Assembly (NCBI RefSeq): GCF_012932215.1
Contig: NZ_CP048788.1
Span: forward strand, 2,480,001 to 2,544,000
Origin: Roseobacter ponti
GTDB lineage: Bacteria > Pseudomonadota > Alphaproteobacteria > Rhodobacterales > Rhodobacteraceae
Reading direction: 5' to 3'
DNA: 64,000 nucleotides
Below, in pieces: positions 9,169 to 18,352 of this stretch. The stretch's first letter is position 1; each line of letters starts with the position of its first letter. The notes beneath the pieces were generated by a model. It was not told the origin of the DNA. It did not search any database and saw only the letters and a program-made list of their open reading frames with translations. Position numbers and translations under genes: made by a program.

Positions 9169-9205
9169 ACGTCCTGCGGTCTGGTTGCTCCGGTCCGCAG
9201 GACGT
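9169..9205 (+). terminator. Intercistronic hairpin/attenuator between the two flp genes
   Basis: Perfect 11-bp stem ACGTCCTGCGG (9169-9179) / CCGCAGGACGT (9195-9205) with a 15-base loop, directly followed by TTCCT. It starts 10 bases after the flp1 stop. It looks like a partial rho-independent terminator or 3'-end stabiliser that would uncouple the abundant pilin mRNA from the downstream genes. Confidence 0.65.
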
Positions 9206-9234
9206 TTCCTCCACCCTCGAACCTCAGGTGACAC

Positions 9235-9411
9235 ATGACATTTGCACTTAAATCAACATTCCGCCGTCTGGTGAAAAATGAATTTGGAGCGACCCTGGTT
9301 GAATACGGGATTGCCATTTCACTTGCCGTCACGGTTGGCGTCATCGCTCTCGGAGCGCTTTCCGGCGCCATCAATACAAACCTGGGTGAAGCTGAAGCCA
9401 CAATGCAGTGA
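9235..9411 (+). CDS. Flp-family type IVb pilin 2
   Basis: 58-residue second Flp prepilin, clearly paralogous to the gene just upstream: both carry FGATLVEYGIA or GATLVEYGIA, a V-G-V helix and a C-terminus of the form GEAEA(T/L)M. The start is ATG 9235 after CAGGTGACAC; it has the same short basic leader cleaved by the prepilin peptidase. It lies after the hairpin and before cpaB, so it is probably made at a lower level and may be a minor or alternative pilin. Confidence 0.9.
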   Translation: MTFALKSTFRRLVKNEFGATLVEYGIAISLAVTVGVIALGALSGAINTNLGEAEATMQ

Positions 9412-9448
9412 GCTGAAGCACCCTGACACGAAACGAAAGGAATAAACC

Positions 9449-10252
9449 ATGCGCTTAGGATCAGTAGTAATGGCCCTTGCAGGGCTTTCCATAGCAGGAG
9501 GCTCGGTCTACGCAGTAAGACATGTGATGAATGAATCTTCTGTCCAGGCGCAAGAGGCCAATTCCTCGATCGTCCGGGTGCTTGCTGCTTCGCAGGAAAT
9601 CCCCTTTGGACACGCCATCGAAAACCACATGCTGATGACGATCGAATGGCCCGCTGAAAGCGTGCCTCCCGGCGTTTTCACCGCCCGCGAGGAAATTCTC
9701 GGTGGTGCGGGTGCAGAGCCGCGTCGCGCTAAATCGACGATTGCCCAGGGTGAGCCGCTGCTCAACTCCAAGCTTTCGGCTTTCGGCGAGAAAGTGACAA
9801 TCGTTCAGACGCTTGGCGACAATACACGCGCCATGGCGATCAAGGTTGGCGCAGATACCGCAGTTGGCGGATTTGTGACGCCTGGCGATTTTGTTGACGT
9901 AGTTCTGACACAGGGCCGGGATAAAGACATCCGCGCTGTGACTATTCTGCAGAATATCCGCGTGATCGGTGTCGATCAGAGCGCCGACCAGCAGTCAGAT
10001 GAGACTGCGGTGGCCCGTACGGTAACCGTCGAGGTGTCACCCGATCAGGGTCAGCGCCTGGCACTTGCCCAGAAGGCCGGCACTCTGAGCCTGTCGCTGC
10101 GGACGCTGTCCGGTGCTGTGGACGAACCGCTTGAGAGCCTTCGTCTGTCGGATCTGATGCGTGAAGTCTCTCCTGTTGTGGACGAAACCAAAGCTGCGAC
10201 CATCAGGGTCCGCCGCGGTATCTCCGAAATTCAGGAAGAGAGCATTTACTAA
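9449..10252 (+). CDS. cpaB: Flp pilus assembly protein CpaB (RcpC)
   Basis: 267-residue pilus assembly protein with an N-terminal membrane anchor (MRLGSVVMALAGLSIAGGSVYAV) and a SAF domain (about residues 45-110, VRVLAASQEIPFGHAIENHM). A region typical of RcpC/CpaB follows (GDFVDVVLTQGRDKDIRAVTILQNIRVI in outline, about 150-180). CpaB works in the periplasm with the secretin in other Tad systems. The start ATG 9449 follows AAAGGAATAAACC. The usual next genes (cpaC secretin, cpaD) are absent; a TadG-like gene follows instead. Confidence 0.92.
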   Translation: MRLGSVVMALAGLSIAGGSVYAVRHVMNESSVQAQEANSSIVRVLAASQEIPFGHAIENHMLMTIEWPAESVPPGVFTAREEILGGAGAEPRRAKSTIAQGEPLLNSKLSAFGEKVTIVQTLGDNTRAMAIKVGADTAVGGFVTPGDFVDVVLTQGRDKDIRAVTILQNIRVIGVDQSADQQSDETAVARTVTVEVSPDQGQRLALAQKAGTLSLSLRTLSGAVDEPLESLRLSDLMREVSPVVDETKAATIRVRRGISEIQEESIY

Positions 10253-10288
10253 GTAAGCGAAGCACTTATGCGCAATGGAGCTGAGAAA

Positions 10289-11872
10289 ATGGTACTTCAA
10301 TCTGTGAACGACTTCCATCAGGACGAAGAGGGCGGCATCCTTGTTTTCGCCGGCCTGTCCCTCGCGGTTATGTTCGGCATGGCGGCTATGGTGTTCGACA
10401 TGGGTCGGATGGCCACCACTCAGACAGAACTCCAGACTTTTGCGGATAATGTCGCACTCGCGGCGGCCGGTGAACTGGACGGGGCGACAGATTCTGTCAC
10501 CCGCGCCAATCTGGCCGCTGCAAACCTCACATCCGGCCATCAGACATTTGGTCAGGGCAACAATGTGCTCTCCGGTGCAGTCGATTATTCACTCTGCTAC
10601 ACTGAAATACTGCCGGCGGATGATCTTGCACCCATCAACTGTATGGCGGATCCGCTCGATACCGACAATCAGCAGCTGGCCGCTTATGTGGAAGTGACCG
10701 TCACCCCGCGTGATGTGGATCTGCCATTTGCCCGCGTTCTTGCAGGCCTTACAGATAACGCGGAACCGGATAACACCGTGAGTGCCGTCGCTGTGGCAGG
10801 TTTCGTAACTTATGCCTGCGATATCACCCCGCTGATGTTCTGCATTCCCGATGCGGACTGGGGCGCTGACGCCAACGCCGGCCAGTCGGTTTTCCTGCGC
10901 TCCGGCGGCAATGGTGCTCAGTGGGGGCCCGGTGCCTTTGGCTTCCTCGATGTGACTGCCGCATCGGTGGCTGATCCGTCCGGCCCCTGCGCAGGCCTTA
11001 ACGGCTCCAAGCTGACGGCCTGCATGATCGCGGCTGTGAATAACATCAACGCCTGCTTTACACAGCGCGGCGTGGACATTGAGCCCGGCCAGAAAGTTGG
11101 CATCGAGAACGCGATCTTCAACACCCGCTTTGACATGTTCAACTCGACCATGAGCCAGTTCGCGAACAATCCCGAGTATGCACCCGGCCCCCATGTCGCC
11201 AAAGGCTTCAAAGCTAAGAACGGCAATGGCCAGTGCATCGGTCAGGCAACAGAGCTGACCGACAACACCATCGCCTTCCCGCCTGACCTCTCTTTTCCTA
11301 ACGGTGGCCGCTTTGGTACCGGGCTCTGGGATGTGAACGGCTACATTGAGACAAACCACGGCCAGATTACGACCACGGACAGCGACGGCAACGAAGTTGA
11401 AGTGTCTGCCCCGTCCTACATGTATGACGAACTGGTGACCTACGTCGCGTCCAACCCGACCGCATCCCGCTATGACATCTATAAAGAAGAGATCCGTCAG
11501 GCGACGCTCGTGGACGTGGACGGCAACGTAACCTACCGCGATATTTTCGAGAACCGCGATGAGACCGGTTCGGCACAGTGCTCCGCACCATCGAATGTCA
11601 TCCCCTTTGACCCGGACAACCAGGCATCCATCGACCGCCGCCTCTTTGTGGCCGCCGCGATCGACTGCGACGCCAATCCGATCAGCGGTGCTCAGAAAAA
11701 CGTGCCCGTCAAGGAATTCGTCAAGATCTTCCTGACCCAGCCTGTGGGCGAATCCACAACAAACCCGCCGAACTTTGAGTTCTACGTCGAGGTTGTGGGC
11801 TCGGCCGGTGGTCTGGGCAAGGGCAGCCAGGTGAACGGTGCCTTCAACGACGTCGTCCAGTTGTACCGGTGA
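10289..11872 (+). CDS. TadG-like pilus-associated protein
   Basis: A long (527-residue) protein with a TadE/G-type N-terminus: a short charged leader HQDEEGG, a hydrophobic segment (ILVFAGLSLAVMFGMAAMVF), then DMGRMATTQTELQTFADNVA, the usual start of the extracellular helix. The rest is an extracytoplasmic domain rich in Asn, Asp and Gly with several cysteines (for example CDITPLMFC, CAGLNGSKLTAC). I see no von Willebrand MIDAS motif. ATG 10289 is chosen because GGAG sits 8 bases upstream; an in-frame ATG at 10268 has no clear site. It is probably a minor pseudopilin or adhesin at the pilus tip. Its TGA overlaps the next GTG. Confidence 0.8.
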   Translation: MVLQSVNDFHQDEEGGILVFAGLSLAVMFGMAAMVFDMGRMATTQTELQTFADNVALAAAGELDGATDSVTRANLAAANLTSGHQTFGQGNNVLSGAVDYSLCYTEILPADDLAPINCMADPLDTDNQQLAAYVEVTVTPRDVDLPFARVLAGLTDNAEPDNTVSAVAVAGFVTYACDITPLMFCIPDADWGADANAGQSVFLRSGGNGAQWGPGAFGFLDVTAASVADPSGPCAGLNGSKLTACMIAAVNNINACFTQRGVDIEPGQKVGIENAIFNTRFDMFNSTMSQFANNPEYAPGPHVAKGFKAKNGNGQCIGQATELTDNTIAFPPDLSFPNGGRFGTGLWDVNGYIETNHGQITTTDSDGNEVEVSAPSYMYDELVTYVASNPTASRYDIYKEEIRQATLVDVDGNVTYRDIFENRDETGSAQCSAPSNVIPFDPDNQASIDRRLFVAAAIDCDANPISGAQKNVPVKEFVKIFLTQPVGESTTNPPNFEFYVEVVGSAGGLGKGSQVNGAFNDVVQLYR

Positions 11873-12369
11873 TCATCATGAACCTGAACTCACACATAAA
11901 GCGCATCCGCCGGGACGAAGACGGTGTCATGCTCACAGAATTTGCGATCATCCTGCCCTTCATCCTGCTGGTCATGTTTCTGATCGTCGAAAGCGCCCGG
12001 ATTTTCTTTGCCTACCAGGCGGCAGTGGACGGGGTACGGGATGCCTCACGCTATCTGGCCCGCGTCGCGCCAGTCGATATCTGCGACACAGGCGGCAACG
12101 TAGACGGATTTGAAGCCGAGCTGCGCACCAGGGTTGAAAATGCAGTCGGTGGCAACCCTGCGTTTCCGCAGACCGTAACGGTCACAGGCCTGAACGCATC
12201 GGTCAACTGTGTGGCGGGTGACTACCGTCAGGATCCGGTGCCCGTGGCGAATGTTTCGGCCAGCGTGCGCTTTACCTTCCCGTTCTCCGGCTTCGTTGCC
12301 TTCTTCGGTGACGGTCTTGAGACGGTCAACAGCAACATCGACGCAGATTCAAGGATCTTCGGACTATGA
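11869..12369 (+). CDS. TadE-like pseudopilin 1
   Basis: 166-residue protein with the TadE signature: a basic leader, DEDGVMLTEFAIILPFILLV (processing site before the hydrophobic stretch, conserved Glu at +5), then a predicted extracytoplasmic domain with two cysteines (VDICDTGG, ASVNCVAG). It starts at GTG 11869 overlapping the upstream stop (GTGA); ATG 11878, three codons on, is an alternative. Its own stop overlaps the next gene's ATG. TadE-type pseudopilins are processed by the same prepilin peptidase and are needed for pilus assembly. Confidence 0.88.
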   Translation: MIIMNLNSHIKRIRRDEDGVMLTEFAIILPFILLVMFLIVESARIFFAYQAAVDGVRDASRYLARVAPVDICDTGGNVDGFEAELRTRVENAVGGNPAFPQTVTVTGLNASVNCVAGDYRQDPVPVANVSASVRFTFPFSGFVAFFGDGLETVNSNIDADSRIFGL

Positions 12370-13019
12370 AACGCTTCATCAGAAAATCATCCGGCGCCGC
12401 ACGTCCTTTTGGCCGCGACGAGAACGGATCGACCATGATCGAATACGCAGTGGTCCTTCCCCTCTTTCTGCTGCTGCTGCTCGGAATTGTTGATTTCGGT
12501 CGCTACGGCTTTGATTACATTATGACAAAGAAGGCGATGGAGCGCGGCACCCGTGTGATCGCAGTGCGCAATCCGGTCTGCCCGGGCGTCCCGAACACGC
12601 ACAACCGCGCACCGGCTCAGTCCGGCGTCACGCCGCCTGCTTTCGGCACGTCATGCTCGGTGGCCGGCATCTGCGAAAACCCCGGCACGATCAGCTGCTC
12701 GCTGAACGCGACAGACGGGGGCGCAGGTCAGGAAATCTGGGCCCGCATCTCGGCCGTGATGCCGAGCACCGTGATCGCCGAAGATGTCACTGTTACATAC
12801 GCGTACAACTCCAGTCTTGGCTTTCTGGGCGGACCATATGTTCCCGAAGTCACCGTGGAGCTGACAGGCGCGCAGTTCGAATTTGTTACTCCGCTGGGTG
12901 GGCTGGCAACTCTTGCAACCGGGATCGCTAATCCCGGCGTTCCGGAGGGGCTCGTGCCCTTCCCGAGCATCAGCGTCACCATGCCCGGCGAGGACCTCGC
13001 CCTCGGCAACAACGGTTAA
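12366..13019 (+). CDS. TadE-like pseudopilin 2
   Basis: 217-residue TadE-family protein: leader GRDENGSTMIEYAVVLPLFL with Glu at +5, then FGRYGFDYIMTKKAMERGTR, typical of the family's post-membrane helix. Four cysteines cluster in the distal domain (VCPG, SCSVAGIC, ISCS), suggesting disulfides. The ATG overlaps the stop of the preceding paralogue (ATGA at 12366-12369), so the two are translated as a pair. With the TadG-like protein this makes three pseudopilin-type proteins in tandem. Confidence 0.87.
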   Translation: MKRFIRKSSGAARPFGRDENGSTMIEYAVVLPLFLLLLLGIVDFGRYGFDYIMTKKAMERGTRVIAVRNPVCPGVPNTHNRAPAQSGVTPPAFGTSCSVAGICENPGTISCSLNATDGGAGQEIWARISAVMPSTVIAEDVTVTYAYNSSLGFLGGPYVPEVTVELTGAQFEFVTPLGGLATLATGIANPGVPEGLVPFPSISVTMPGEDLALGNNG

Positions 13020-13038
13020 TCAGCAGAGGTACTTTATC

Positions 13039-14250
13039 ATGTCAAAAGAAATTACACCCATTCTTCTTGTATCGGACGACAAAGACCTCACGACCGTCGT
13101 CAGCAGTATGTTCTCGAAAGAAGACGGCTATCGTCTGACCGCCCGGGAAGACACGCTTTCTTCGATGAACGGCACCGCTGTATCGCTGGCCTCCCAGCAT
13201 CACGTGATCCTTTATGATACCGACGCCTCCAGCGCCGAAGATCTGGCAGCTTTGCAGAAAGTATCCGATGGCCGCGCGACAAATGCGCTGATCGTGGCGA
13301 TCACCACCGATGATCTGACACTGGCCCAGAGCCGCAAGCTCAGCCGTGCCGGCGCAGACGATGTTATCCCGCGCAGCTGTCTTGAGGAGGATCTCGCCAA
13401 ACAGGTTGAAAACTGGCGCGTCCGCAAGGCCGCACAGCTGCCCGCCGTCTGGCTCGGCAAAGCGACCCAGGGCAAGATCCTGGCCGTGACCGGCTCGCGC
13501 GGCGGCGTTGGTAAATCGACGCTGGCCGTTAATCTGGCGGACGCCATGCAGAACAAAAAGGGCTTTCGCCGCAAGGAGGCTTCCGCGTCCGTGGCCATCC
13601 TTGATCTGGACCTGCAGTTCGGCTCTGTCGCAACCCTGCTCGATGTCGAGGAAAACGATGGCATCTACCGCATGGCGATGGACGGATCGATCCCCGATCG
13701 TGATTACATCCAGAACTGCATCGTAAAATCCGCCTCGGGCATTACCGTGATGCCGGCGCCCACGCGCTTCACGCCGCTTGATGCACTGAAATCTGAGCAG
13801 GTCAGCGCCATTCTGGACCAGCTCTGCCGTGATTACGATTATGTGGTTGTCGATATGCCCTCAGCGCTCGTCTCCTGGATGGAGCCCGTGCTGAACCGTG
13901 CAGACCGTCTGTTCCTTGCATCCGACGTCACCGTGCCGGCAGTCCGCAACTGCCGCAAACTGATCGACTTTTACACCGCAGAGAGCCCGAATATCGACAT
14001 CGAAGTTGTTGTTACGATGGAGAAAAAGCCGCTCTTTATGTCACAGCACCACAAGGAGGCGACCAAACTGCTGGAACGCGATTTCCTGCACTGGGTGCCG
14101 CTTGATGCAAAGCCCGCGCGTGAAACGCTCGACCGCGGCAAGACCGTCTTTGATCTGGCCCCGCGCAGCCCGCTTGCGAAAGCCATCAGAACCCTGGCTG
14201 CGGATACAACCCGCGACCTGCCTTCCCGCTCGGCGCCCCACGCGTCTTAA
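13039..14250 (+). CDS. cpaE: Pilus assembly ATPase CpaE (TadZ)
   Basis: 403-residue localisation factor of the Tad apparatus. Residues ~1-130 form a receiver-like domain (ITPILLVSDDKDLTTVVSSM), and from ~150 there is a ParA/MinD ATPase domain with the deviant Walker A TGSRGGVGKST (about 151-161) and ILDLDLQFGS. In the family this protein positions the CpaF motor at the cell pole. ATG 13039 is chosen because AGAGG precedes it and the upstream part of the open frame overlaps tadE. The first ~30 bases after the preceding gene are the only gap, so it belongs to the same operon. Confidence 0.92.
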   Translation: MSKEITPILLVSDDKDLTTVVSSMFSKEDGYRLTAREDTLSSMNGTAVSLASQHHVILYDTDASSAEDLAALQKVSDGRATNALIVAITTDDLTLAQSRKLSRAGADDVIPRSCLEEDLAKQVENWRVRKAAQLPAVWLGKATQGKILAVTGSRGGVGKSTLAVNLADAMQNKKGFRRKEASASVAILDLDLQFGSVATLLDVEENDGIYRMAMDGSIPDRDYIQNCIVKSASGITVMPAPTRFTPLDALKSEQVSAILDQLCRDYDYVVVDMPSALVSWMEPVLNRADRLFLASDVTVPAVRNCRKLIDFYTAESPNIDIEVVVTMEKKPLFMSQHHKEATKLLERDFLHWVPLDAKPARETLDRGKTVFDLAPRSPLAKAIRTLAADTTRDLPSRSAPHAS

Positions 14251-14291
14251 TCAGTACCCCAGTCAGAAAAAGAAAAGATAGGATAGTAACG

Positions 14292-15674
14292 ATGTTCCGT
14301 GAATTCGCCCGCCCCAAAGCAAAAGCGCCCGAGCCCGAAACAGCTGAAATCATCGAACTGGGATTTGGCACGACCGTCGATCCGCTTGATGCGATTATGG
14401 ACGATGCCATGGCAGAGCGTCTTGAGCTCAAGAGCCGCCTGCATGACTTCCTGCTCGACCGCCTGAACCTCGCCATTCTCGACAAGATCGAAGAGGACGA
14501 GCTGCGCCGTGAGGTGTCCAATCTTGTCGCCCAGGTGCTCAAGGCCGAGGGTCGCCCGCTGAACTCCGACGACTTCAAACTGATGGTCGATGAGCTGCTG
14601 CATGAGGTGCTGGGCCTTGGCCCGCTTGAGCCGCTGCTGTCGGATCCGACGATCAACGATATTCTCGTCAACGCGCATGACAAGGTCTATGTCGAACGCC
14701 GCGGCGTGCTGGAAAAATCCCCCTGCCGGTTCCGCGACGAGCGCCACCTGCTGCGCGTGATCGACAAGATCGTCTCGCGTGTCGGTCGCCGCATCGACGA
14801 AAGCCAGCCCTGGGTCGATGCCCGCCTCGAAGACGGCAGCCGCGTGAACGCCATCATCCGCCCCTGTGCGATTGACGGCCCCTCGGTCTCCATCCGTAAG
14901 TTCTCCAAGATCCCGCTTACCATGGCCCGTCTGATTGAGAACGAAGCGCTGAACGAAGAAGCGGCCAAACTGCTGCGCGGTCTGGTGGATGCCAAACTGA
15001 ACATCCTGATTTCAGGCGGTACAGGCTCCGGTAAAACGACCATGCTTAACGCGATGTCATCTTTCATCGGTCCCAAAGAGCGGATCGTGACCATTGAAGA
15101 CGCGGCCGAACTTCAGCTGCAGCAGGAACACGTGCTGCGCCTTGAGACCCGCCCCGCCAGCCCCAACGGCACAGGTGCCGTGCAACAGCGCGACCTGCTG
15201 AAAAACGCTCTGCGGATGCGTCCTGACCGGATCATCGTCGGCGAGGTGCGTGGCTCGGAAGCCTTTGATATGCTGCAGGCGATGAACACCGGCCACGACG
15301 GCTCAATGACCACGGTTCACGCCAACACGGCACGCGACGCGATCAGCCGGGTTGAACAGATGGTGCAGATGAGTGGCATGGATCTGCCGCACGCGGCGAT
15401 CCGCTCGACCATCGCATCGGCCGTTCACTTCGTGCTGCAGCTCAACCGTCTGTCGGATGGCACGCGCCGCGTGACAGCGATCTCTGAGATCACCGGAATG
15501 GAAGGCGATGTGCTGACAATGCAGGACATCTTTGTCTTCAAGAAAACCGGCAAAGACGAAAACGGAAAAATCCTGGGTGGATTTGAAGCGACGGGCATTC
15601 GCCCGCAGGCGGCAACTGCTCTGCAGGCAGCCGGCGTAGATATGTCGCAGATGTCATTCAAGCGAGGTTCCTGA
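14292..15674 (+). CDS. cpaF: Pilus assembly/secretion ATPase CpaF (TadA)
   Basis: 460-residue secretion ATPase that powers Flp pilus assembly with TadB/TadC. Motifs: an N-terminal domain with [20 protein letters not shown], Walker [13 protein letters not shown] (about residue 245), Walker [21 protein letters not shown], and a His box [13 protein letters not shown]. Length and motif order match the TadA subfamily of VirB11/GspE ATPases. It lies 41 bases after cpaE and one base before tadB, co-oriented with both. Confidence 0.96.
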   Translation: MFREFARPKAKAPEPETAEIIELGFGTTVDPLDAIMDDAMAERLELKSRLHDFLLDRLNLAILDKIEEDELRREVSNLVAQVLKAEGRPLNSDDFKLMVDELLHEVLGLGPLEPLLSDPTINDILVNAHDKVYVERRGVLEKSPCRFRDERHLLRVIDKIVSRVGRRIDESQPWVDARLEDGSRVNAIIRPCAIDGPSVSIRKFSKIPLTMARLIENEALNEEAAKLLRGLVDAKLNILISGGTGSGKTTMLNAMSSFIGPKERIVTIEDAAELQLQQEHVLRLETRPASPNGTGAVQQRDLLKNALRMRPDRIIVGEVRGSEAFDMLQAMNTGHDGSMTTVHANTARDAISRVEQMVQMSGMDLPHAAIRSTIASAVHFVLQLNRLSDGTRRVTAISEITGMEGDVLTMQDIFVFKKTGKDENGKILGGFEATGIRPQAATALQAAGVDMSQMSFKRGS

Positions 15675-15675
15675 C

Positions 15676-16710
15676 ATGCTTATCGACCTTTCCTTTCTCG
15701 GCATTGAGCCGTTCTCGGTCAATCCATACTTCCTTGCAGACATGATGAGCGGGGAGACCCTCAACGTACAGATGATGATGTACGTGGGTATCTTTGTCGG
15801 TGTCCTGACAACTTTCGAGGGCATGCGCCAGCTGATGTCACGGGGCGAAAACCGCACCGAGGCCAAAAGCCGCCGCATGCAGATGATGGACGCCGGCAAA
15901 TCCACCGAGGAAATCCTCGCCATCCTCAAACCCCAGGCCAAACGGGGTATTCTGGGCAGACTGCCCATTGTCGGAGATCTTCCGACAGCGCTGACAAAGG
16001 CCGGTATGACGATCTCGCCGTCGCTTTTTGTGATGTGCTGTCTCACCGGTGTCCTGGTGTTCGGCGCCACGATCAGCATGGTCTTCGGACCACTGATCGG
16101 TGTCACGGTCGGCGTGGTGCTCTTTGGTGTCTTCCCGCTGCTGCTGGTCAAATCGGCCTGTCAGAAACGGATGGAGCACTTTGTGCGGCAACTGCCTGAT
16201 GCGCTTGAGCTGATGGCACGCGGTCTCAGAGTGGGTCACCCGCTCAACACCACGATCCGCAGTGTGGCCAATGAGATGTCTGATCCTGTTGCCTCCGAGT
16301 TCGGCATCGTGATGGACCAGATTGCTTACGGTGATGATCTTCCCGATGCTTTTGCCGAAATGGCCGACCGCATCGACCTTGAGGACGTTCGGTACCTGTC
16401 TGTGTCAATCGGCATTCAGCACGGCTCAGGCGGTGATCTGGCGGCCATCCTCGCAACACTCAGCCGCGTCATCCGGAACCGCCTTTCGATGCGCCGGCGG
16501 ATCAAGGCGATCTCATCCGAAGGCCGCATGTCCGCCTACATCCTGTCCGTAATCCCGGTGGCGATCTTCCTGTTCACCTCGATCGGCTCGCCAGACTATT
16601 ACGGTGGCGTGATGGATGAACCGCTGTTTGTTCCCGTGGCGATCACCGTGGTCCTGCTTGTGGTCGCGAATGCTGTCGCACTCCACAAACTCGTTAACTT
16701 CCGCATCTGA
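15676..16710 (+). CDS. tadB: Tad pilus inner-membrane protein TadB
   Basis: 344-residue type II secretion F-domain protein. A first membrane segment is followed by a cytoplasmic part, a pair of hydrophobic segments (VMCCLTGVLVFGATISMVFG and GVTVGVVLFGVFPLLLV), the T2SSF helical domain (RQLPDALELMARGLRVGHPL ... IQHGSGGDLAAIL) and two C-terminal membrane segments. It begins one base after the cpaF stop. With TadC it forms the membrane platform on which CpaF acts. Confidence 0.93.
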   Translation: MLIDLSFLGIEPFSVNPYFLADMMSGETLNVQMMMYVGIFVGVLTTFEGMRQLMSRGENRTEAKSRRMQMMDAGKSTEEILAILKPQAKRGILGRLPIVGDLPTALTKAGMTISPSLFVMCCLTGVLVFGATISMVFGPLIGVTVGVVLFGVFPLLLVKSACQKRMEHFVRQLPDALELMARGLRVGHPLNTTIRSVANEMSDPVASEFGIVMDQIAYGDDLPDAFAEMADRIDLEDVRYLSVSIGIQHGSGGDLAAILATLSRVIRNRLSMRRRIKAISSEGRMSAYILSVIPVAIFLFTSIGSPDYYGGVMDEPLFVPVAITVVLLVVANAVALHKLVNFRI

Positions 16711-16720
16711 GGAGAAGATC

Positions 16721-17716
16721 ATGTTCGACGCATTTCTCACTTCATTCGGCCTTGATACCACTTCCTTCCTTCTGCTCTGCGGCGTTGGTGTAGGCAGTCT
16801 GGTTGCAGTCTTCGGCATCGGTAAGGCCATGACCGACAGAACCCCGGCAGCGGAACGTATCGCTGCCAATTCAAAGGGTCCGGCCGTTACCTACAAAAGC
16901 GACCTGATCAAGCTGGCTCAGGCCGAGCCCACCGGGCTGGTCGGCGCCTTCAGCCCGAAATCTGACGGCGAACGGTTTCAGGTCACCAAAGCACTTGCGA
17001 GTGCAGGTTTCCGGGGGCCGGGAGCGGTTGCCAATTTCTACCTGATACGGATTGTCCTCGCGGTCGGTCTTCCCGGCACACTGGCGCTTCTGATTGCGCT
17101 GGCCAATGCCGGTGTGCCCTGGCTGCCGGGCAGCATCAGCGGCATGCTTGGCTCTGCGTCCACCCTGCATCTGGTAGTAGCGCTGGCGATGCTGACCACG
17201 CTGGGGTTCTACGGCCCGTCAGCCTGGCTCAAAGGACGCATCAATGAGCGTAAACGCAAAATCGAGGAAGCTTTTCCCAACGCACTCGATCTTTTGCAGA
17301 TCGCTGTGGAAGCCGGTCTCGGATTTGATGCGGCAATGACCCGGGTTGCCACCGAGATCCATTCGGTTGCCCCCGATATCGCAGAAGAGCTGCTGATCGC
17401 GCAGAGCGAAATTCAGGCCGGACGCGACAGAGACCGCGCCCTGCTGAATATGGGCCAGCGCACAGGTGTGGAAGAGGTTATGTCTTTTGCCAATGTGGTG
17501 CTGCAGTCCATTCAGTTCGGTACCTCGGTTGCGGACGCACTGACTGTTTATGCAACAGAGATGCGTCTGACACGCGAGCTGAAAGCTCAGGAAAAGGCCA
17601 ACAAGCTGCCGGTACAGATGTCCGCAGTTATGGCCTCGCTGATGCTGCCCGCCATTCTGATGCTGTCGCTCGGCCCGGTTGTTATCCGCTATGTTAACTA
17701 CTTTGCGGCAAACTGA
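16721..17716 (+). CDS. tadC: Tad pilus inner-membrane protein TadC
   Basis: 331-residue paralogue of TadB with the same T2SSF domain (FPNALDLLQIAVEAGLGFDA ... GQRTGVEEVMSFANVVLQS) and membrane segments at about 12-32, 107-127, 145-165 and the C-terminus. ATG 16721 is preceded by GAGGAGAAGATC, so it is preferred over an upstream in-frame start at 16616 that would overlap tadB. It is the last assembly gene of the cluster; a GC-rich hairpin follows. The tadD tetratricopeptide gene often found next is absent here. Confidence 0.93.
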   Translation: MFDAFLTSFGLDTTSFLLLCGVGVGSLVAVFGIGKAMTDRTPAAERIAANSKGPAVTYKSDLIKLAQAEPTGLVGAFSPKSDGERFQVTKALASAGFRGPGAVANFYLIRIVLAVGLPGTLALLIALANAGVPWLPGSISGMLGSASTLHLVVALAMLTTLGFYGPSAWLKGRINERKRKIEEAFPNALDLLQIAVEAGLGFDAAMTRVATEIHSVAPDIAEELLIAQSEIQAGRDRDRALLNMGQRTGVEEVMSFANVVLQSIQFGTSVADALTVYATEMRLTRELKAQEKANKLPVQMSAVMASLMLPAILMLSLGPVVIRYVNYFAAN

Positions 17717-17726
17717 GTAAGCGTCT

Positions 17727-17754
17727 GGGCCTGCCGGCAATCGCAGGCGGGCCC
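17727..17754 (+). terminator. GC-rich hairpin after tadC
   Basis: Nine-base-pair stem GGGCCTGCC (17727-17735) / GGCGGGCCC (17746-17754), one G-T wobble, 10-base loop, starting 10 bases after the tadC stop. There is no immediate T-run, though TTTTGTTTTTT occurs ~25 bases further on. It probably marks the 3' end of the Tad operon. Confidence 0.45.
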
Positions 17755-17818
17755 GCGCATTTCTGCCCTTTACCGGGATCGTTTTGTTTTTTCGCGGTAT
17801 TATGTTAACGAGGACCCC

Positions 17819-18349
17819 ATGGAACTTGAGGATAACGACCTTTCCATGCTGAGCAGTGTGATGCGTCAGGCCGAAGCTGCACCCGCGGTACGCCCGGTCG
17901 GCACAGCTCCGGAGACACTTGCCTGGTACAAGCCCGGCTTCGGGCCGAAGTGCCGCGTGATGACATCCTTTGGCGCGCTGCCGATCGAAGCACTGCGCCG
18001 TCGTGATCCGGTCAAAACCTCAAGCGGCCGCTTTGTGGAAGTGCAGTGGGTCGACCAGATCCGGCTGGACGCGCGATTTTTATCGCTGCATCCAAAGGCA
18101 AATCCGGTGGCCATTCCGAAAGGCGCGCTGAACGGAATGACGCCTGAAACCGATATCATGATCTCGCCGGGACAGGCATTGCGCATGCCTGGACGTACCG
18201 GGTCTGATGCGGTCAGCAAGGCCGGCGGGCTGATCGGGCGCAACGGCATCGCGGCAAAGCCGCAGTCGGGTTTCACCTACTATCTCTTCCATTGTGGCGA
18301 GCCGGTGATGGTCAGCATCGACGGGCTCTGGTGGGAAGTTTCTCCCTGA
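17819..18349 (+). CDS. Hint-domain protein
   Basis: 176-residue protein of the Hedgehog/intein-like (Hint) type common in Rhodobacterales. After ~30 poorly conserved residues the domain reads GFGPKCRVMTSFGALPIEAL, then RRRDPVKTSSGR, then DIMISPGQALRM, matching the Cys/Gly-Thr, vE-L-x-GD and h-hSP-H blocks of the family. The usual final His of the SPQH block is replaced by Gln-Ala, so self-splicing activity is doubtful. It has its own ribosome site (AACGAGGACCCC ATG) and lies after the Tad terminator. Its function is unknown. Confidence 0.75.
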   Translation: MELEDNDLSMLSSVMRQAEAAPAVRPVGTAPETLAWYKPGFGPKCRVMTSFGALPIEALRRRDPVKTSSGRFVEVQWVDQIRLDARFLSLHPKANPVAIPKGALNGMTPETDIMISPGQALRMPGRTGSDAVSKAGGLIGRNGIAAKPQSGFTYYLFHCGEPVMVSIDGLWWEVSP

Positions 18350-18352
18350 TCC

